Assembly: GCA_905250025.1 (NCBI GenBank)
Contig: CAJNOJ010000014.1
Span: 751,624 to 815,623 of the forward strand
Length of the DNA stretch: 64,000 bases
Direction of reading: 5' to 3'
Origin: Adineta ricciae
Lineage: Eukaryota; Rotifera; Eurotatoria; Adinetida; Adinetidae
Part shown: positions 1-13,061 of the stretch, one piece after another
How positions within the stretch are numbered: the first letter of the stretch is position 1
Layout: every line of letters starts with the position of its first letter
Notes under the pieces: model-generated
What the model was told of the DNA's origin: nothing
The model's database searches: none
What the model saw: only the letters and a program-made list of their open reading frames with translations
Program-made: the position numbers and the translations under genes

Positions 1-3000
1 TCGGAAATTAGTACAACTTACTGTATCATATGGTAAACGATCACCTAGGCCAACCCAGAAGAAGTTTTCTGGTTCATTCCCCTCATTGATCACTTGAATT
101 GTATACGAATCCTAATTTAATAGACGAAATTATCCAAAAATGATCATTCATTCAACCAACTTACATTATACATTTCATTAGCAATTTCTTGTGCTAATAG
201 TGCATCATCAGGATGAACAGAATTGCCTATCCACACATAAACAATTCCAATGATATCTCCTGAATCCAGTGGAACAGTAACAATGTAACTAAACATCAAA
301 TTACAAAATCTTTCTTGACACAAACATGTAAAATTACCAAAATTCCGAACAGAGATTAGCGGATGTTGCTTCAACTTGAATACAACGTGTCATGATTGTC
401 GAATAGCACCAACGTATGTGATACATTTGTGTTTGAGTCAGTCGTTGTATCGGTATCTGTGCTCGTTGTGCTGCAGTACGACGTTTGCCATTATGTATAA
501 TAAGTTTTCGATTGAAATGTGCCATAAATCGTTGGTTTTCTTGTTGTTGAATCAATTGAACAATTTCAAAATCTCCCAGAACATCGATTAGTTCTTGTTT
601 GAAACTAAAAGTAAACGATATCCCTAATCTTTTTTATTTATTCAAATAAACAAAACGTACGTGTAATTAAATGATAACCAAGCTGTATTGTTTGCATTTC
701 TTCCTTGCCAAAAATAAACGATACGTTCGGTATCGGAATCTTTGATTTCGTCTTCAAGTTCACTTGTATCCATGTTTTCATCTTCGCTTGGTAATAAATA
801 ACGAGCAACAAATAGATAAGAATCGTGCGAATAGAATTGTCCTAGAAAGAGCCGAAGCGCTAGATCAACTTCTTGAGAATTGAACATTTCTACAAACCTC
901 GTTCATCATCTGGTAATTTGACGAATTTTTTATTTTCGTAAACAAACATGGAAAATGGTTGAAGGAGAAATATATTCCAATCTTCAAGCGCTTCATGAGC
1001 TGCAGCACGAGATTGCCATGGTGGACGGTTTTTAAACAGAGCGGTGAGATTTGTTTTGATTTCGTTGTCTTGAAGAATTTTCTGAAAAGAAAGAAAGAGA
1101 AAGTATCAATAGATTCATTCATTCGATAATGCTCTACAAACCTTCATGTCGGCACCCTTCTTCGAAACGTTTTCAGCTGTACGAGTGAAATCAACTGCTA
1201 GGACATCATCCCATGCATCAAATTTAGATTTAAATACTTGGGTTTCCACTCTAAACGAAAGTGAAATATAAAAATTGGTATTGAACAAATCGATCGTCTT
1301 ACCCTTCTAATGTTTTTGTGATTGCAGCATGTTCTGGTCGTCTAATCATGGCCAATAATTCAACTGCTAATCGTGTTGCAGCCATTCGTACAAGTCGAGC
1401 TGATTTTTTACCAATCCTATATATGTAAACGAGTCATTGACAAATTTTCTATCTGAAGCAAAATGTATTCAACATACCAAACGAATAATTCCGTGTAACA
1501 ATCAAGTATGTAAATGTTTCGTGTATGTAATAATTCTTTCTTCAAAGCACCACCCGGTTCAAGTTCAACTAGAAGAAAAATCTCGATAAAATATTCCTTT
1601 TTTTGCAAAACTAAGCAATTCTACCTTGAGGTAACTCAATAAATTCTTGTCCAAGATCAACTTTATATAGAATAGATCTTGGTGGGACAAAATTATCTGG
1701 TACATGATTAACTAGTTGGTAATTAGCTGGTTTACCACCTAATTCTTTCCAGAACGCGTCTGTTTCATCTCCTTGATTGATTTGAATTAGTTCACTCAAA
1801 CCCTTCCGTTCACTTTTGTTCACTTTTTCAACAAATAATCTAAAAATACGAGCAAAGATTGTGAATATCCGAATTCGATCAGTTAGCGAGCATACCTTGT
1901 TTTGGCTTTTGTCATACTATGACATTTTTTGCCAATCCATATGTAAAGTTTAGGTCCAACATCAAGAAAGAACACGTAGCGAGGATCAAGAGATGTTGCA
2001 CTTGCAGGGACAAGTTCAACATGAAGTTTTTGAGTGCCACTGGCACGATAAAAACGTATTGGATGTTCCTTAACAAGCGAAGTGCATTTTCGTTTGAATG
2101 AAAAGAACTGATTCACAAGTACTTACAACATCTCGTACAACCCAAAATCCTGTTTCTGTTCTAGCACCATCAATTACTCGTAGATGATTGTTAAATAATG
2201 CTAAGAATTCTTCAGATTCATCGGCTTGTTCTTCGCGTTGTGTACGACAAGACGCACCAAGCATATTACGTAAATTCACAGCATGCATTGCTGCGCATGC
2301 TTGTTTGTCCAACTAAACAATCATACATGAGTTTAAAGACAAACAATAACAACTATCTGATTCTTACCGTTGCATCTTTTCCAATCCAAAAGAAGATTTG
2401 CCAATCCATATTACCTGATAATTCTACCATAGCGTACAAGACAATGTAGCAATCTCCTGTATAAAATGTTCCATTTAATTGACGTTCTAATTGTTTGGGA
2501 AGAAAGTTTTCGATTTCCCAACAGGTTATACCAGCGCATTGGCCGGCAGTGTCATCAACAAATTCACTATAGTTCAATTGTGGTCGTTCAATTTGTTCAT
2601 CCCAGCGGCGTCCAGCTATTTCTTCATCATCATTATAATGACCATTATTGCCCAAACCTGAATCTAGTGCATGTTTACGTTTTGCTGTCTCTCGCATACC
2701 ACGTAGAACAGTTTCGGATGAACCACCGCTGCCCGCTGGATTTCGCTGTTCGGGTTTATTTAAACGGCGAATACGTGCTGCACGCTTTTGTTGAATATCC
2801 GTACTAGCAGGTGACTGTTCAGGAGCAACTTGTCCAGCTAATTTTAATTGATTTGCAAGAGAAAAATCAATGTTGTAAAACGCCGGACCAGAACCTTTTT
2901 GACATTCTTTTGGTTTAGGCGGCATAACAAAATCCGGATTCTCACCAACATCAAGTTCCTAGAGATAAGTATAAAAAATTGCTTTGCTTGTCTTAATCCA

Positions 3001-4734
3001 AGATTATTATTTATTCGCTTCCGTTTAGTTTCTTTCCATTCTGCAGATCTTTAACCTTCGATACGAAAGAGCGTGAAAGGTTAAGAAATAGATGTTTTCG
3101 TTTCAATTCGATTGAGAAGGTTTTCATTGACCTTCGCATGTCTAGACTATTTCGAACAACGAGGATCATATGAGCACATATTTTCGCATGCATGAAGTTC
3201 ACACAAAAGTTTCAAAACAAAGATCGACTGATAGATAAACATTTAACGAATCCTTCTGACTTACTTTTAATTGTAGGAAATGAATCGCTTCCGGTAATGT
3301 TAATAATCTATTCTTATTCAAGTTTAAGACTTTCAAACTTCCCAATCGACATAATGCATCAGGAATTGTTTCTAAATTATTATCTGCGGCGCTGAATACT
3401 TCTAGTTGTTCGAGATTGAAGATTCCTCGCGGCAAACCATGTAGATTGATTTGATTACTATTCAAATAAAGACGTCGTAATTTTGTGCAACGCATCAATT
3501 GTTGTGGAAGACTCTTCAAATTATTTCGGCATATTTGTAAGATTTCAAGTTGAGGCCATCCATCTAGAAGAAAACGAGATTGGCATTGATCTCGAGCAAC
3601 AATGATTAATTCAACCTGATTGAGCAGTTAATTCTGTGATTTGATTATCATTCAAATTCAATCGTTTCAATGCTTTCAATTTATATACAACATCCGGGAC
3701 AGCCGGAAGATCATTTGCTGATAGATCAAGATCTAAATAAATGTCAACGTAAGACTTGATGTCATCGAGAGAAGATTTATACCAGAGAGATTAGGTAACT
3801 GTTCAAGTATAGCTGGAACATTGTTTAACGTTCGTTTGGTATTACTCAAATGAAGAGTTTCAAGTGAATGCATGGATGACAATTGTCTAGAATAAATTAA
3901 ACAACTCTCAATTGTAAAGCATAGGATTACCGAAGTGTACCTAAGTTGTGCGTGCACGAGTGGATTATTGTTTAATATTAAGACTTGTAACGATGTTAAT
4001 CGACGCATTTGTGCTGGCAATGTGTCTAAAGAGAATTGATTCAGACGAGAATATGATTTATTTAGTTGGTCTTTACCGATTTTATTGTCACTTAAGTTTA
4101 GATGTACTAATTCAAAAAGTGAAACGAACACATGATTGGGAATTTGTTCGATGCTAAAAAGAAAGATGATTTTGTAAAAGTCGAAAGAATGTCTCGTTTA
4201 CATACTGATTGGATGAAAGATTAAGAACAATCAGACCCTTTGCATTTTCAATATCTTTTGGAAATGCATGAAGATTGTTTCGACTTAAATCCAATATTGA
4301 TAGGTCAGGTATATCAAATAATCTTGCCGAAATTTGTGGGTTTGACACATGATTGTCTCTTAATGTTAATGAACGTAATGATGTTAAATCGTTCAAACAT
4401 AGAGGCACTTCTGGTAGATCATTATGGGCTAAACTCAATGTTTCCTAATGAGACGAGAGAAAATATATACTTTTGATATATTCGCAAAGACAAATCGTAC
4501 GAGAGATTGAAGATGTCCAATGAATTCTGGTAGACGATTGATATTTGTTCGATTTAATTCTAACCAGCGCAGATTACACATTTCTTGTATCGGGATTGGA
4601 AATTGCTGTGCATCCTAAATAGCAAAGATATCAATGATATTGTTTGCACGCATCATTCATTTATTTCTTACTCCAAATTCATTTTTCGACAAATCTAATC
4701 CGTAAATGTAAGGTAGAAGAACCGAGGGAGCCAT
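1..4734 (-). CDS. FLII: Flightless-1 homologue (LRR + gelsolin repeats), 3' end off the window
   Basis: This is an actin-remodelling and transcription-cofactor protein with N-terminal leucine-rich repeats and C-terminal gelsolin-like repeats. The start ATG at 4734 opens [20 protein letters not shown], which parallels the known FLII N-terminus. LRRs follow down to about 3270, ending in the conserved LPEAIHFL. After an intron of roughly 300 nt comes the family linker ([21 protein letters not shown]), then gelsolin repeats from about 2560 downward. Diagnostic matches include [55 protein letters not shown] and [12 protein letters not shown]. Introns are mostly short. The gene is cut at coordinate 1 within the last gelsolin repeat (NFFWVGLGD is visible), so about the last 100 residues by comparison with the human protein are missing. 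It is divergent from PAR-6. Family identity is very secure; individual exon edges were not all fixed. Confidence 0.95.
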
Positions 4735-4946
4735 TTTGTCATAGAAGAAATTAATAAAAAAAAAGAAATATGTATATATATATATTGTCCTTCCATGAAA
4801 TGATTCATTCGAACGGTTATGATTTGTTTTCGAATAAATATCCGCTAGATGGCAATAGGTATATCTTCCAATAAGAAAACAGAACAAATGTTTATTTGTT
4901 CGATGATAACGAACATGATCATTTGATGAAGAACGTTTGAAAACGA
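4735..4946. promoter_or_regulatory. Divergent intergenic promoter region of FLII and PAR-6
   Basis: Only 212 bp separate the two start codons, so both 5' UTRs and promoters must lie here. The stretch is AT-rich with an A-tract and a TATATATA run near 4772-4785. No specific factor site was recognised. Confidence 0.6.
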
Positions 4947-5948
4947 ATGATGTTATCTTTACTCGAAGTCAAAAGCAAAGTAAGATCGTTTGATAGGAAA
5001 TATAGTAAATGAAAATTGTTTTCAATGTAGTTTGGTGCTGAATTCCGTCGATTTGAATTAGATCGAAAAATTCCAATCAAATTCGACGATTTCTATAAAT
5101 TAGTTGAAGATTTACATGGGTTACAATCGATTCCATTTCATGTCACTTATCTCGATAAAGATGGAGAATTACTTTCGATTAATAATGATACAATTATTGA
5201 ACATATTCTGCGAGTCTACTCAGGTCTATTGAGAATTTTTGTACAACGAAAAGGTAAGATGAATTGCTTTCGAGCGATACTTTGAACGCATTATTTTGTA
5301 GGTGAATCGTATCAATATGCAAGTGATTCATTGAAAAAACGGAAAAAGATTTCAGATCAGATCTCTTCATTTATTCATCCGTCCTCTGATAAAAACATTC
5401 ATTCGCCTCAGCGTAACATTGAAATTCAGCCAGATTTTCGTCTTGTTTCATCAATTATCGATGTGGAAAAGTTACCTGTGACATATCGTCGCGTGAGATT
5501 ACATCGTTATAAAGAAAGTAAACCACTCGGATTTTACATTCGTGATGGAGTCGCCATCAAATACGGTCCAAATGGTGTAGAAAATGTTCCCGGTGTGTTC
5601 ATATCACGTTTGTTAGCTGGTGGTTTAGCAGAATCAACTGGTTTATTATCCGTTGGAGATGAAATCATCGAAGTTAATGGAATTGAAGTTAGCGGAAAAT
5701 CTTTAGATCAAGTTACTGATATGATGGTGGCGAATAGTCATAATTTAATTATTACTGTTCGCCCACAAAATGATACATTCAATTTGAAACGTACGATGTC
5801 GACATTATCAACAACAAATCGAAATAATACAAGTAATATGACCAATCAAAGCGCAGGTTTAAGTGATGAAGATGATGATTTATATCGTTTACAAGATACA
5901 CGTATCGATGCTCATTTACCTAAGACGCCATCCGTGTTAAAATTGTGA
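4947..5948 (+). CDS. PAR6: PAR-6 cell-polarity adaptor (PB1, semi-CRIB, PDZ)
   Basis: This is the scaffold of the aPKC-PAR complex. PB1 binds aPKC, the semi-CRIB binds Cdc42 and the PDZ binds partners such as Crumbs or PALS1. Exons are 4947-4979, 5031-5253 and 5302-5948, giving 300 aa, with GT-AG introns of 51 and 48 nt in consistent phase. PB1 starts at once ([17 protein letters not shown]) and ends [10 protein letters not shown]. The semi-CRIB/PDZ junction reads [16 protein letters not shown] then RRVRLHRY. The PDZ carboxylate loop is PLGFYIRDG, followed by [21 protein letters not shown] and [12 protein letters not shown]. An in-frame TGA just upstream (4938-4940) supports the start. The C-terminal tail after the PDZ is Ser/Thr/Asn-rich and short. 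The assignment is secure. Confidence 0.96.
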
Positions 5949-7104
5949 ATCTCGTTATGCTTATAGTCTTCACTGTTATTCAATCTCTAGACATCATTCC
6001 AAGGAATTTACTTGTCTCCTTTGTCTTTGTACATACTCTCTACGTTAATATATGTATGTGTATGTCTTTTTAAAAATGTTTATGATCAGAATGCAATAGA
6101 ACGCACTTGTTTGTTTTTCTCTGTGTATCGTCGAAAAATAGTCGATCAAAACTTATACTTGTTATTTGCTTTATTTCATCATGATAAAGTATATCCATAT
6201 ATTCACTTTTCTTTGTTTTTCAAAAACATCAATAAATATTGCTTTAAACAGAGTAACTGCGAATGTCGATGATGAAATCATAGCATCCTTGTACAAACTG
6301 TACTATTCAGATTTCCCAAGAGTTCTGATTGATATCTTTACGCATGAAACCATGTAAAGTCAATGTATTTATGTAAGAAATCGAAAGTATGTGCACATTG
6401 AAAAGAAAAAGAATGTATATTCGATTTTTGATTGATTATGCGGTAGAATACTTATAGTGAAGTAATCGAAAAACCATTAGAAAGCAAATATTCTATAAAC
6501 TATGAATGTTTACTGCACGAATATATAAATAGAATTTGGTTCTTTTGGGAAGCAAGCAATTCACATATGTAGAAGATGATTATAATTAGAATCGATGATA
6601 TAAATGCACGTAGAGATTACATTGATCATATGGCGAAAAACACGATCACATTGTGGTGAGAATATTGCATTAATCTTTTATATATTCATATGGAATAGTT
6701 CAACAAGTTGCTGTAAATGTGACAGCTTCATTAGAGAAGTCCGAAGCAGGACAGGTCATTAATAATCACGATATGTCTATGTAGTATTTTTTTTATGCCA
6801 CACAGTTCTTCGCTTGCCTTTAGAGTTACCTTTTTTTTCCTCTTTTTCTTTTTTCTCTTCTTTTCTTTTTTTAGTCGTCTATAACATCTGAAGTTATTTA
6901 ACAGGAAAAAAAGAGTTTCATGTATACTCCAGTCGGAAATTATTGTTCGCTGCTTTCTTTGTCGTCGTCGTCCCGCTTCTCTCTTTAGTAAGACATACAC
7001 ACGTGTGCACACAAGTCTCGATTGAGAAAAACTACAAAGAAAATAACAACGCGTAACGATTATATATTTCAATTGCAGAAACATTACCAGGCATTTGTAC
7101 TCTA
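5949..7104. other. PAR-6 3' region and upstream region of the TPR gene
   Basis: This 1.16-kb AT-rich stretch has no confirmed gene. A T-rich tract lies at 6827-6871. An open stretch at about 6701-6778 (QQVAVNVTASLEKSEAGQ) has codon use like coding sequence. A short reading frame from ATG 6578 ends at a GTGAGA donor-like site near 6656. I could not join these in phase to each other or to the downstream TPR gene. Confidence 0.4.
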
Positions 7105-8322
7105 ATGTCGACAAGTTCAGACACAGCCGAAGATGATCGAATAGTGGCTAAATGTTATGTTGAATTGGGTTATGTTACAAAGGAAAAAGGAGACTTTGAA
7201 GAAAGTCTCCGTTATCATCGTAAATCAATGGAAATCTTCGAACGTATCGATGATCCACTTAGTGTTGCCGATAGTCATTTGAATATTGCAGAAATTTATA
7301 AGGCAAAAGGTGAATTAAAACAAGCAATGAATGAATATGAAATTGGCCTCTCATTATATGAAGATGTTTACGTGGACGAAGCGAATAAGAACAGTGACAG
7401 TGGAACTGACGTTTCGCTCAATTCGTCTTCGTTTTGTGACCCACTTCATGCCAAGTCGCTTAGCAAATCAGAGGAAATATTACCGCAAGCGATACTTATA
7501 AACACTATAGATAAAGACATTTCGTCATCGTCTCCTCGTCACTTGAATTACGATCGATTATATTCGTCTAAATCATCAAAGAATGTCGAAAGTATGGATG
7601 ACTCGGCTTTGATTCTATCGAGGAAATCAACTGATAAAATAAACAAATCACTTTCATCTTCATGTGCATCTGATTTACAAAATCTTGATGATCCCGATGT
7701 GTTTCTTCCAACGACCCCATTGGATCTTGCCTATGAGACCACGAATGACGCAGCACCTTGTATCAACGATCTTCTACCATTGTTAGCATCTCTTCAAACA
7801 ACAGATCTATCCACACTTGACACGAATGCAGAAGAAGCCGATAATGATAATGTTCACAAGAATGTAGAAACAAAAAGTCTTCAAAATCAGGTAAGAATTT
7901 GTTCGATAACAGAAAATATTTACTTGTGATAAACTCAATAGAATGAAATCCATTGTCAAAATCAGTATAGTCTTCCAAAAAAACAATTTCTGATTATTAT
8001 TTTCGTTATTATCCTAACCGGTGCATTCTGTCTGTCTCTCCAAGAATTTTCGTCAACAAAATCAAAACTGAAGTGGTCATCCGGTGATTCTTCTGTATAT
8101 ATCAATTCGCGTAGTCATCAGACTCGAGATGATCTAGGTAAACAACTTCGAAAACTGTTACCTTGGCGAAAGAGTCAAATGGCTTCTCTCGACCAAGATA
8201 CACGACGAGTTGTCGAAGATTTTCTCTCCTCTGGCTCTGATTTTCGTTCGAGGTTAACGATTGACAAGTTTCAAAAACTATTAGACTCATTAGATTTAAA
8301 AATTGTCTTAGTACCACGATGA
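7105..8322 (+). CDS. TPR protein with C-terminal-half membrane segment, function unknown
   Basis: Exons 7105-7890 and 7942-8322 give 388 aa in phase 0. Two TPR-like helical repeats sit at residues about 13-86 (CYVELGYVTKEKGDFEESL and AEIYKAKGELKQAMNEYEIG), which predicts a protein-interaction role. A long Ser/Asp-rich, low-complexity linker follows to about residue 265. Exon 2 then starts a strongly hydrophobic segment (QFLIIIFVIILTGAFCLSL), followed by a basic or polar tail of about 95 residues that includes LRKLLPWRKSQ. This suggests a single-pass membrane protein with the TPRs probably cytosolic, but orientation is inference. The frame stays open upstream of the ATG to an AG at about 7078, so an extra 5' exon is possible. 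I do not recognise an orthologue. Confidence 0.75.
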
Positions 8323-9072
8323 AAAATCGCGTACACACGAAGTCAATAGTTCTGCTCAGTGTGTGTTTATTTGTGAAGTTTTATATAAATTCAAATGGCT
8401 CTAGACTATACTAGCATTAAAAGTATTTTATTACAAATCATATTCGTTTTCATTTTTGGATAAATAATACAACAGAATGATGAATTGCAGATGTATGATC
8501 TTTCGAGAAACAGTCTGACACACACAGTTGCTATTTGCACTCATCCTTCGACTTTTTTTATGAATAAAAAAAGTGTATCTTATACAGAAAAAGAACCTTG
8601 GAAAAGATGCCTGCGTGCATCGTTCATATATAATGGAATTAAACATCAGCAGCAACTTGGTTTCAATTTTCAATTCGTGCAATATTGACATAGTCATCTT
8701 ATATGGCAGAAAATAAATATCAAACAGCGAGATTAAATTTGGAAAGAGTTTCGATGAATTATACGAAAACGTTGCTTCGTGTAGAAGAATGTGAAATATG
8801 TCAATGATGAACTTTGTCATATCTTTGTTCAATCGATCTCGGTGAATAAGGACAAAAGTAGAACGAGCGATGATTTTATACTCAGTGCACTCGATCATTA
8901 CGCACTCTATTATCCTTTTCCTCTCTCTCTTTCTTCGTTATTTTTCTTTTCTGTTTGAAATTTTATTCTCGTACGTCAATTCGAACGCGTCAAATAACCT
9001 ACTCGTCATTATACGTCTAGTAGTTCACGAGGAGAAAGCATCGTTCTCGACGAGAAACCTTTCAGTGCGAAT
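8323..9072. other. Intergenic, no supported gene
   Basis: This 750-bp AT-rich stretch lies between two plus-strand genes. A minus-strand open frame of about 155 codons is present but has the Ile/Phe/Leu-heavy composition of chance frames in AT-rich DNA and matches no family I know. Confidence 0.6.
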
Positions 9073-9405
9073 ATGCCTCACAAAAAGCCAGTCACTGATA
9101 CTTATCATCCGATCGGTTACGAAGAAAATCAACAACATCTCGGCCAACGCGAAAAACCCAAAGACAAAGAAGTCGAAGGACCACAAGCTGGACTTGGCGG
9201 TGAAAAAGGAAGTAAAATATGTGGACAAGCTGGTCCTGAACTACTAGGAGGTAAACTATTTATTTGATGAAAAGAGAGAAAAAATATTGACAATGTTGAT
9301 TTTCTTTTACAAAACAACAAACATATAGGGTCGGCAAGCACACGTATTCTTGGTCAATCTATTGATGAACAGTTGACGAAAACTTTACCACCGAGTAGTG
9401 AATGA
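9073..9405 (+). CDS. Small hydrophilic protein of unknown function (84 aa)
   Basis: Two exons, 9073-9250 and 9329-9405, join in phase 1 through a 78-nt GT-AG intron and end at TGA 9403-9405. The protein is Lys/Gly/Glu-rich and probably disordered, with a Gly-rich central block (GPQAGLGGEKGSKICGQAG) and a related echo in exon 2 (TRILGQSIDEQL). There is one Cys, no signal peptide and no membrane segment. It converges on the SLC6 gene, with only 68 bp between the stops. The clean splice sites, the phase match and a codon composition unlike the flanking AT-rich DNA support a real gene. Function is unknown. Confidence 0.65.
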
Positions 9406-9473
9406 TTGGCATGCATATAATGTTATAATTGTGCGTTGTAAAATAAAAGAGTGCTACTGATCGTGTGAATAGA

Positions 9474-12400
9474 CTAGAGTTCATCAACTCTATTTTCTTG
9501 TTGTGTTGACTGTTGCTGTTGTGCACTGAGAGGCAAACAACTGACATGTTCGCGTAAAGGCTCTTCCGGTTGTATGGCTCGTTGAAGGCGCTAGAAAAGA
9601 GGTTCATAAATATGATACTATTGACAGATTATGACTCATATATACTTCATCAAAATCTTTGCCAGGTGTGATGATTAATTTGTACACTGCATAAGCTGGT
9701 ATACATAGCATAGGAACAAATACCATCAGATATGACCAAACTTGAACATTAGTTGGTAAATTTCTAAAGCTAATTCGTTTGATTTCTATATTACCAAAAA
9801 GAAAATTGTCCATCGAAATATAAAATATCATCTAAATAGAATATAGTTGGTTATCGAGAAATAAACATTCAAGAAGAAAACCTGAAGTGACTCACTAGTA
9901 AGAAGAGTGGACTAACGATGTACCATATTACACGCCAAAACAAGGAGGGCCGGACACCGATCATTGCTTTGATATCATTGGAAAATCGATTAACACCTGA
10001 AAAAAGAATACAAATCAAAATTCAATCATAGAAAAGCAACAAATTTTACCATAAAACCACGAGACAGCAATACATTCAACAAAGACGACCAACAGCAGTG
10101 CAGGTGCAACTGACACTTCATTCATCAAATTGACAATGTAATCGCCACCGTAGGTACATGTTGGTAGTGCACCAAGATAACATATGACCAGAACACCTAG
10201 GACGAATAATGATCGATGCCGGCCAAAGATTTGTGGAAATTCATCGCATAGGCCTGTGATAATCGATTCCAAACCGCCAAACTAAATTGAATGAAACATT
10301 GTCGTTGTTTATAACGAATAACGACATTGATGATAAAACTCACTGTACTGTCAATACCGAGAGTAATCAACATGAAGAAGAATAGAATAGACCATAGCTT
10401 TGACCAATTCATTAGAGCAATTGTATGTGGATAAACAATGAAAACAAGTTCTGAACCTAAAATTTCCGACAAAATCTATCTTGAGTAGATAGATGCAAGG
10501 ACTCACCTTTGTCTTCAATAACTTGTTCGATTGTTTTATGCGATACATCAGCCATATGACCTAATGTTGAAAAAACGACAAAACCGGCCAAGACTGAAGT
10601 GGCACAGTTGATTGAACTTGTCACCAATGCATCCCTAAATTACAAAATACGCCCTCTATCTAAACCACAAAGTCAAAGTGTCTTCTTTACCGATAGCAAT
10701 TATTATGAAATTTATTGTAAGATGATAGCGCTAGGAGAACGCCGAAACCTGGTCCAAGTGAAAAAAAGATTTGAGTTGCAGCTGCATTCCAGATCTATTC
10801 GAAAAGATCTTAACGAACTGTGTACTCTATGCCAGAAATTTGATCTTACGGAAAAGCTTTTCAATAGCTCCATTTTTGGTTGAAGATAGTACTGAATGCC
10901 TATAGATGAACCTGAAAGAGTTATACCGCGTAACAGTAGGATCAAAAGAATTGCATAGGGTGCAATTGCTGTAATCCAGACTGCCTAATCGTAGAAGGAA
11001 AAACGAAGCATGAGACAAAGAAATGATGCAAACTTACTTTTCCTGAACTTTTAATGCCTTTCCAAAGTGCAAAATAGACGAAAATAAAGACAACAAAAAG
11101 GCAAGCAGCAAGTTCCCACTTTATTTTGCCTAAATCATTGAACGAGTTTGCTTTATCAACTTCTTGAACACGTCGACTAGAACATACATATTAGTATCGA
11201 TTACAACTATCGAAAACAAACTTTACAAGAAGAATTCTTCAGTTGAATAAACCAAACGAGTGCAATTTTCTCTCGATGATCTCGTTAATAACGATGTAGC
11301 ATTCAAGACCTTTTTTGTCAAATTATTTAATTGTTGGGTATATTGATGCTCATGTGCACTAGCAGCTACGCAACAATCTGTATTCCACGGATGATGACAT
11401 TCTTTCCAGGGTAATGGAGATCGAATATTAAAGATTGTCATAGCTAAATAATAAACAGCCCAGGAAATGATAGTATTGTAGAACATTGCCATCATAAAAT
11501 TGATTAAAACCGTAGCCCAACCGACGCCTTTTACCAACGGACAGATCTACATATCGATACTTTCGGTTATAAAAATGAAAATCATATAAGAGCTTACATG
11601 TGTCCAAACAGTAAAGACACCTGACCGATGGTATTGACCGAGAGCAAGTTCCATGCTAAATACAAAGAGATGAGTTTTATTACCACAATAAAATTCGACA
11701 AAACAAAGTTGCATACTAGAACAATGGTAGACCACCAAAGATTAAAAGAATGAAATACGGGATAAAGAAGGCTCCTCCACCATTCATATAAACGACAGTT
11801 GGAAATCGCCAAACATTGCCTAAATAAAAAAAAAAAACAGCATACCAGCATGGTGTTTGATCACAAAATGAAAAGAACAATTACCTAAATCAACCGCATA
11901 ACCAATAACTGCAAGCAGAAATTCAACTTTATGATCCCATGCATCTCTTTCGATCGTTATTTGTTGTAAAGCTGGTTTCCATGAAACAGGTAGGTCTATG
12001 CTTGCCTCAATTGTTTCTACTTCCATAGTCGTATGTACTGCTCCCGTGCCATTTTCATCACATTCAACTTTCAAATTCGATGAAGTTAAACGTATGCGAT
12101 CGTCCGTATTGCCATGTCGATCATCGCCGCTAATTGTCGATTTCAATTTACTTAGATTTCGTAATTGTTGTATATGATAGCTGAGTTCAGCATTCGTTGA
12201 ACTGTGCGATCGAATAGGTTGTTTGCTTTTAATTTTCGTTTTAGGCATATTTAAAGGTGATGTCTCTGTTAAAGTTTGATAATTAAAACCACTCGATGAT
12301 TCTTTCTTAATTGTGGGAACGATTGCATTTGAAATATTTCCACTTGACGTCGCTCGTTTTGTGTTCATATCTGATTGTGATCCTGAACTAGCCGTAGCTG

Positions 12401-12539
12401 ATGATTTTTTATTCGTTGCCATGGACACTGATGGACGTCTCTGAACGATTGAGCTCAATGAATCGCGTCCCGAACGACGACGACCAGTTTCACCAACAGG
12501 CCGCGCACTGGCCACAGTTGTACCGATGTTTACGGTCTG
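9474..12539 (-). CDS. SLC6 Na+/Cl- dependent monoamine-type neurotransmitter transporter
   Basis: This is a plasma-membrane symporter of the SERT/DAT/NET branch, which retrieves amine transmitters. TM1 reads [19 protein letters not shown]. The Asp in this motif is the amine-contacting residue of monoamine transporters; amino-acid transporters of SLC6 carry Gly there. Other family blocks are [36 protein letters not shown] in the extracellular loop, [41 protein letters not shown] and YKLIITPG. It has many exons with short introns; those checked (near 11819-11886, 10639-10694 and 10801-10854) keep phase. The stop is TAG at 9474-9476. The N-terminal cytoplasmic region is unusually long, about 200 Ser/Arg-rich residues before TM1. 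The 5' end is uncertain: 12539 is the first base after a good acceptor, a Met lies at 12422, and an upstream exon may exist (see 12723-12986). Confidence 0.92.
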
Positions 12540-12722
12540 AATGATTGTAGAAAACGAAGATAAGAACTGATCTATTTGTCTTTCAATGATACGAAAGCAA
12601 GACTTGTATGAAAATACAAACCGACAAATAATAGCGCAAGAAAAGACAACAGGACTCAAATCTTTTTTGTCACTTTGACGAAGCCTTTCTCATATTTTCT
12701 TCTTTGACTTGTCTATCATTAC

Positions 12723-12986
12723 TGATCCGAGAGAAGAGATGGATTTGCTTCTATTTTTTGGTTCGATCTCGAGAAAATATTCATATGCATTTGATATGTT
12801 ATATTCATAATTAACATTCGATGCTTTCTTTTGTTTCTCGTTAATATTCCAGTTGTCACTGAAGCGAAGTGATTTGCCTTTTTGATTAGATAGACAACTT
12901 CGAAGACATCCATGCGTTTTCTTATTTGATAATGGAAAAATGATCTGAATAATGACAAGAGAAGAGATTCTGTGATTTGATATCAT
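12723..12986 (-). other. Candidate first coding exon of the SLC6 gene
   Basis: An open stretch of exactly 88 codons from ATG 12986 runs to a possible donor (GTAATG) at 12722. It has coding-like composition (HGCLRSCLSNQKGKSLRF and similar). Joining it to the acceptor before 12539 keeps phase 0 and implies a 183-nt intron. The donor is weak and I know no homologue of this N-terminus, so it may also be chance or a separate small gene. Confidence 0.35.
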
Positions 12987-13061
12987 CGAATGTCCATCTT
13001 TATTTCGAAGAAAAATATAAGAAAACACAATACATTGGAAGTCTTAGATTGATGATGTTTA

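Noticed and set aside
8431..8898. 155-codon minus-strand open frame
   Set aside because: Composition is Ile/Phe/Tyr/Ser-heavy as expected by chance in AT-rich DNA; no domain, no splice partners, and it lies in the 3' region of a plus-strand gene.
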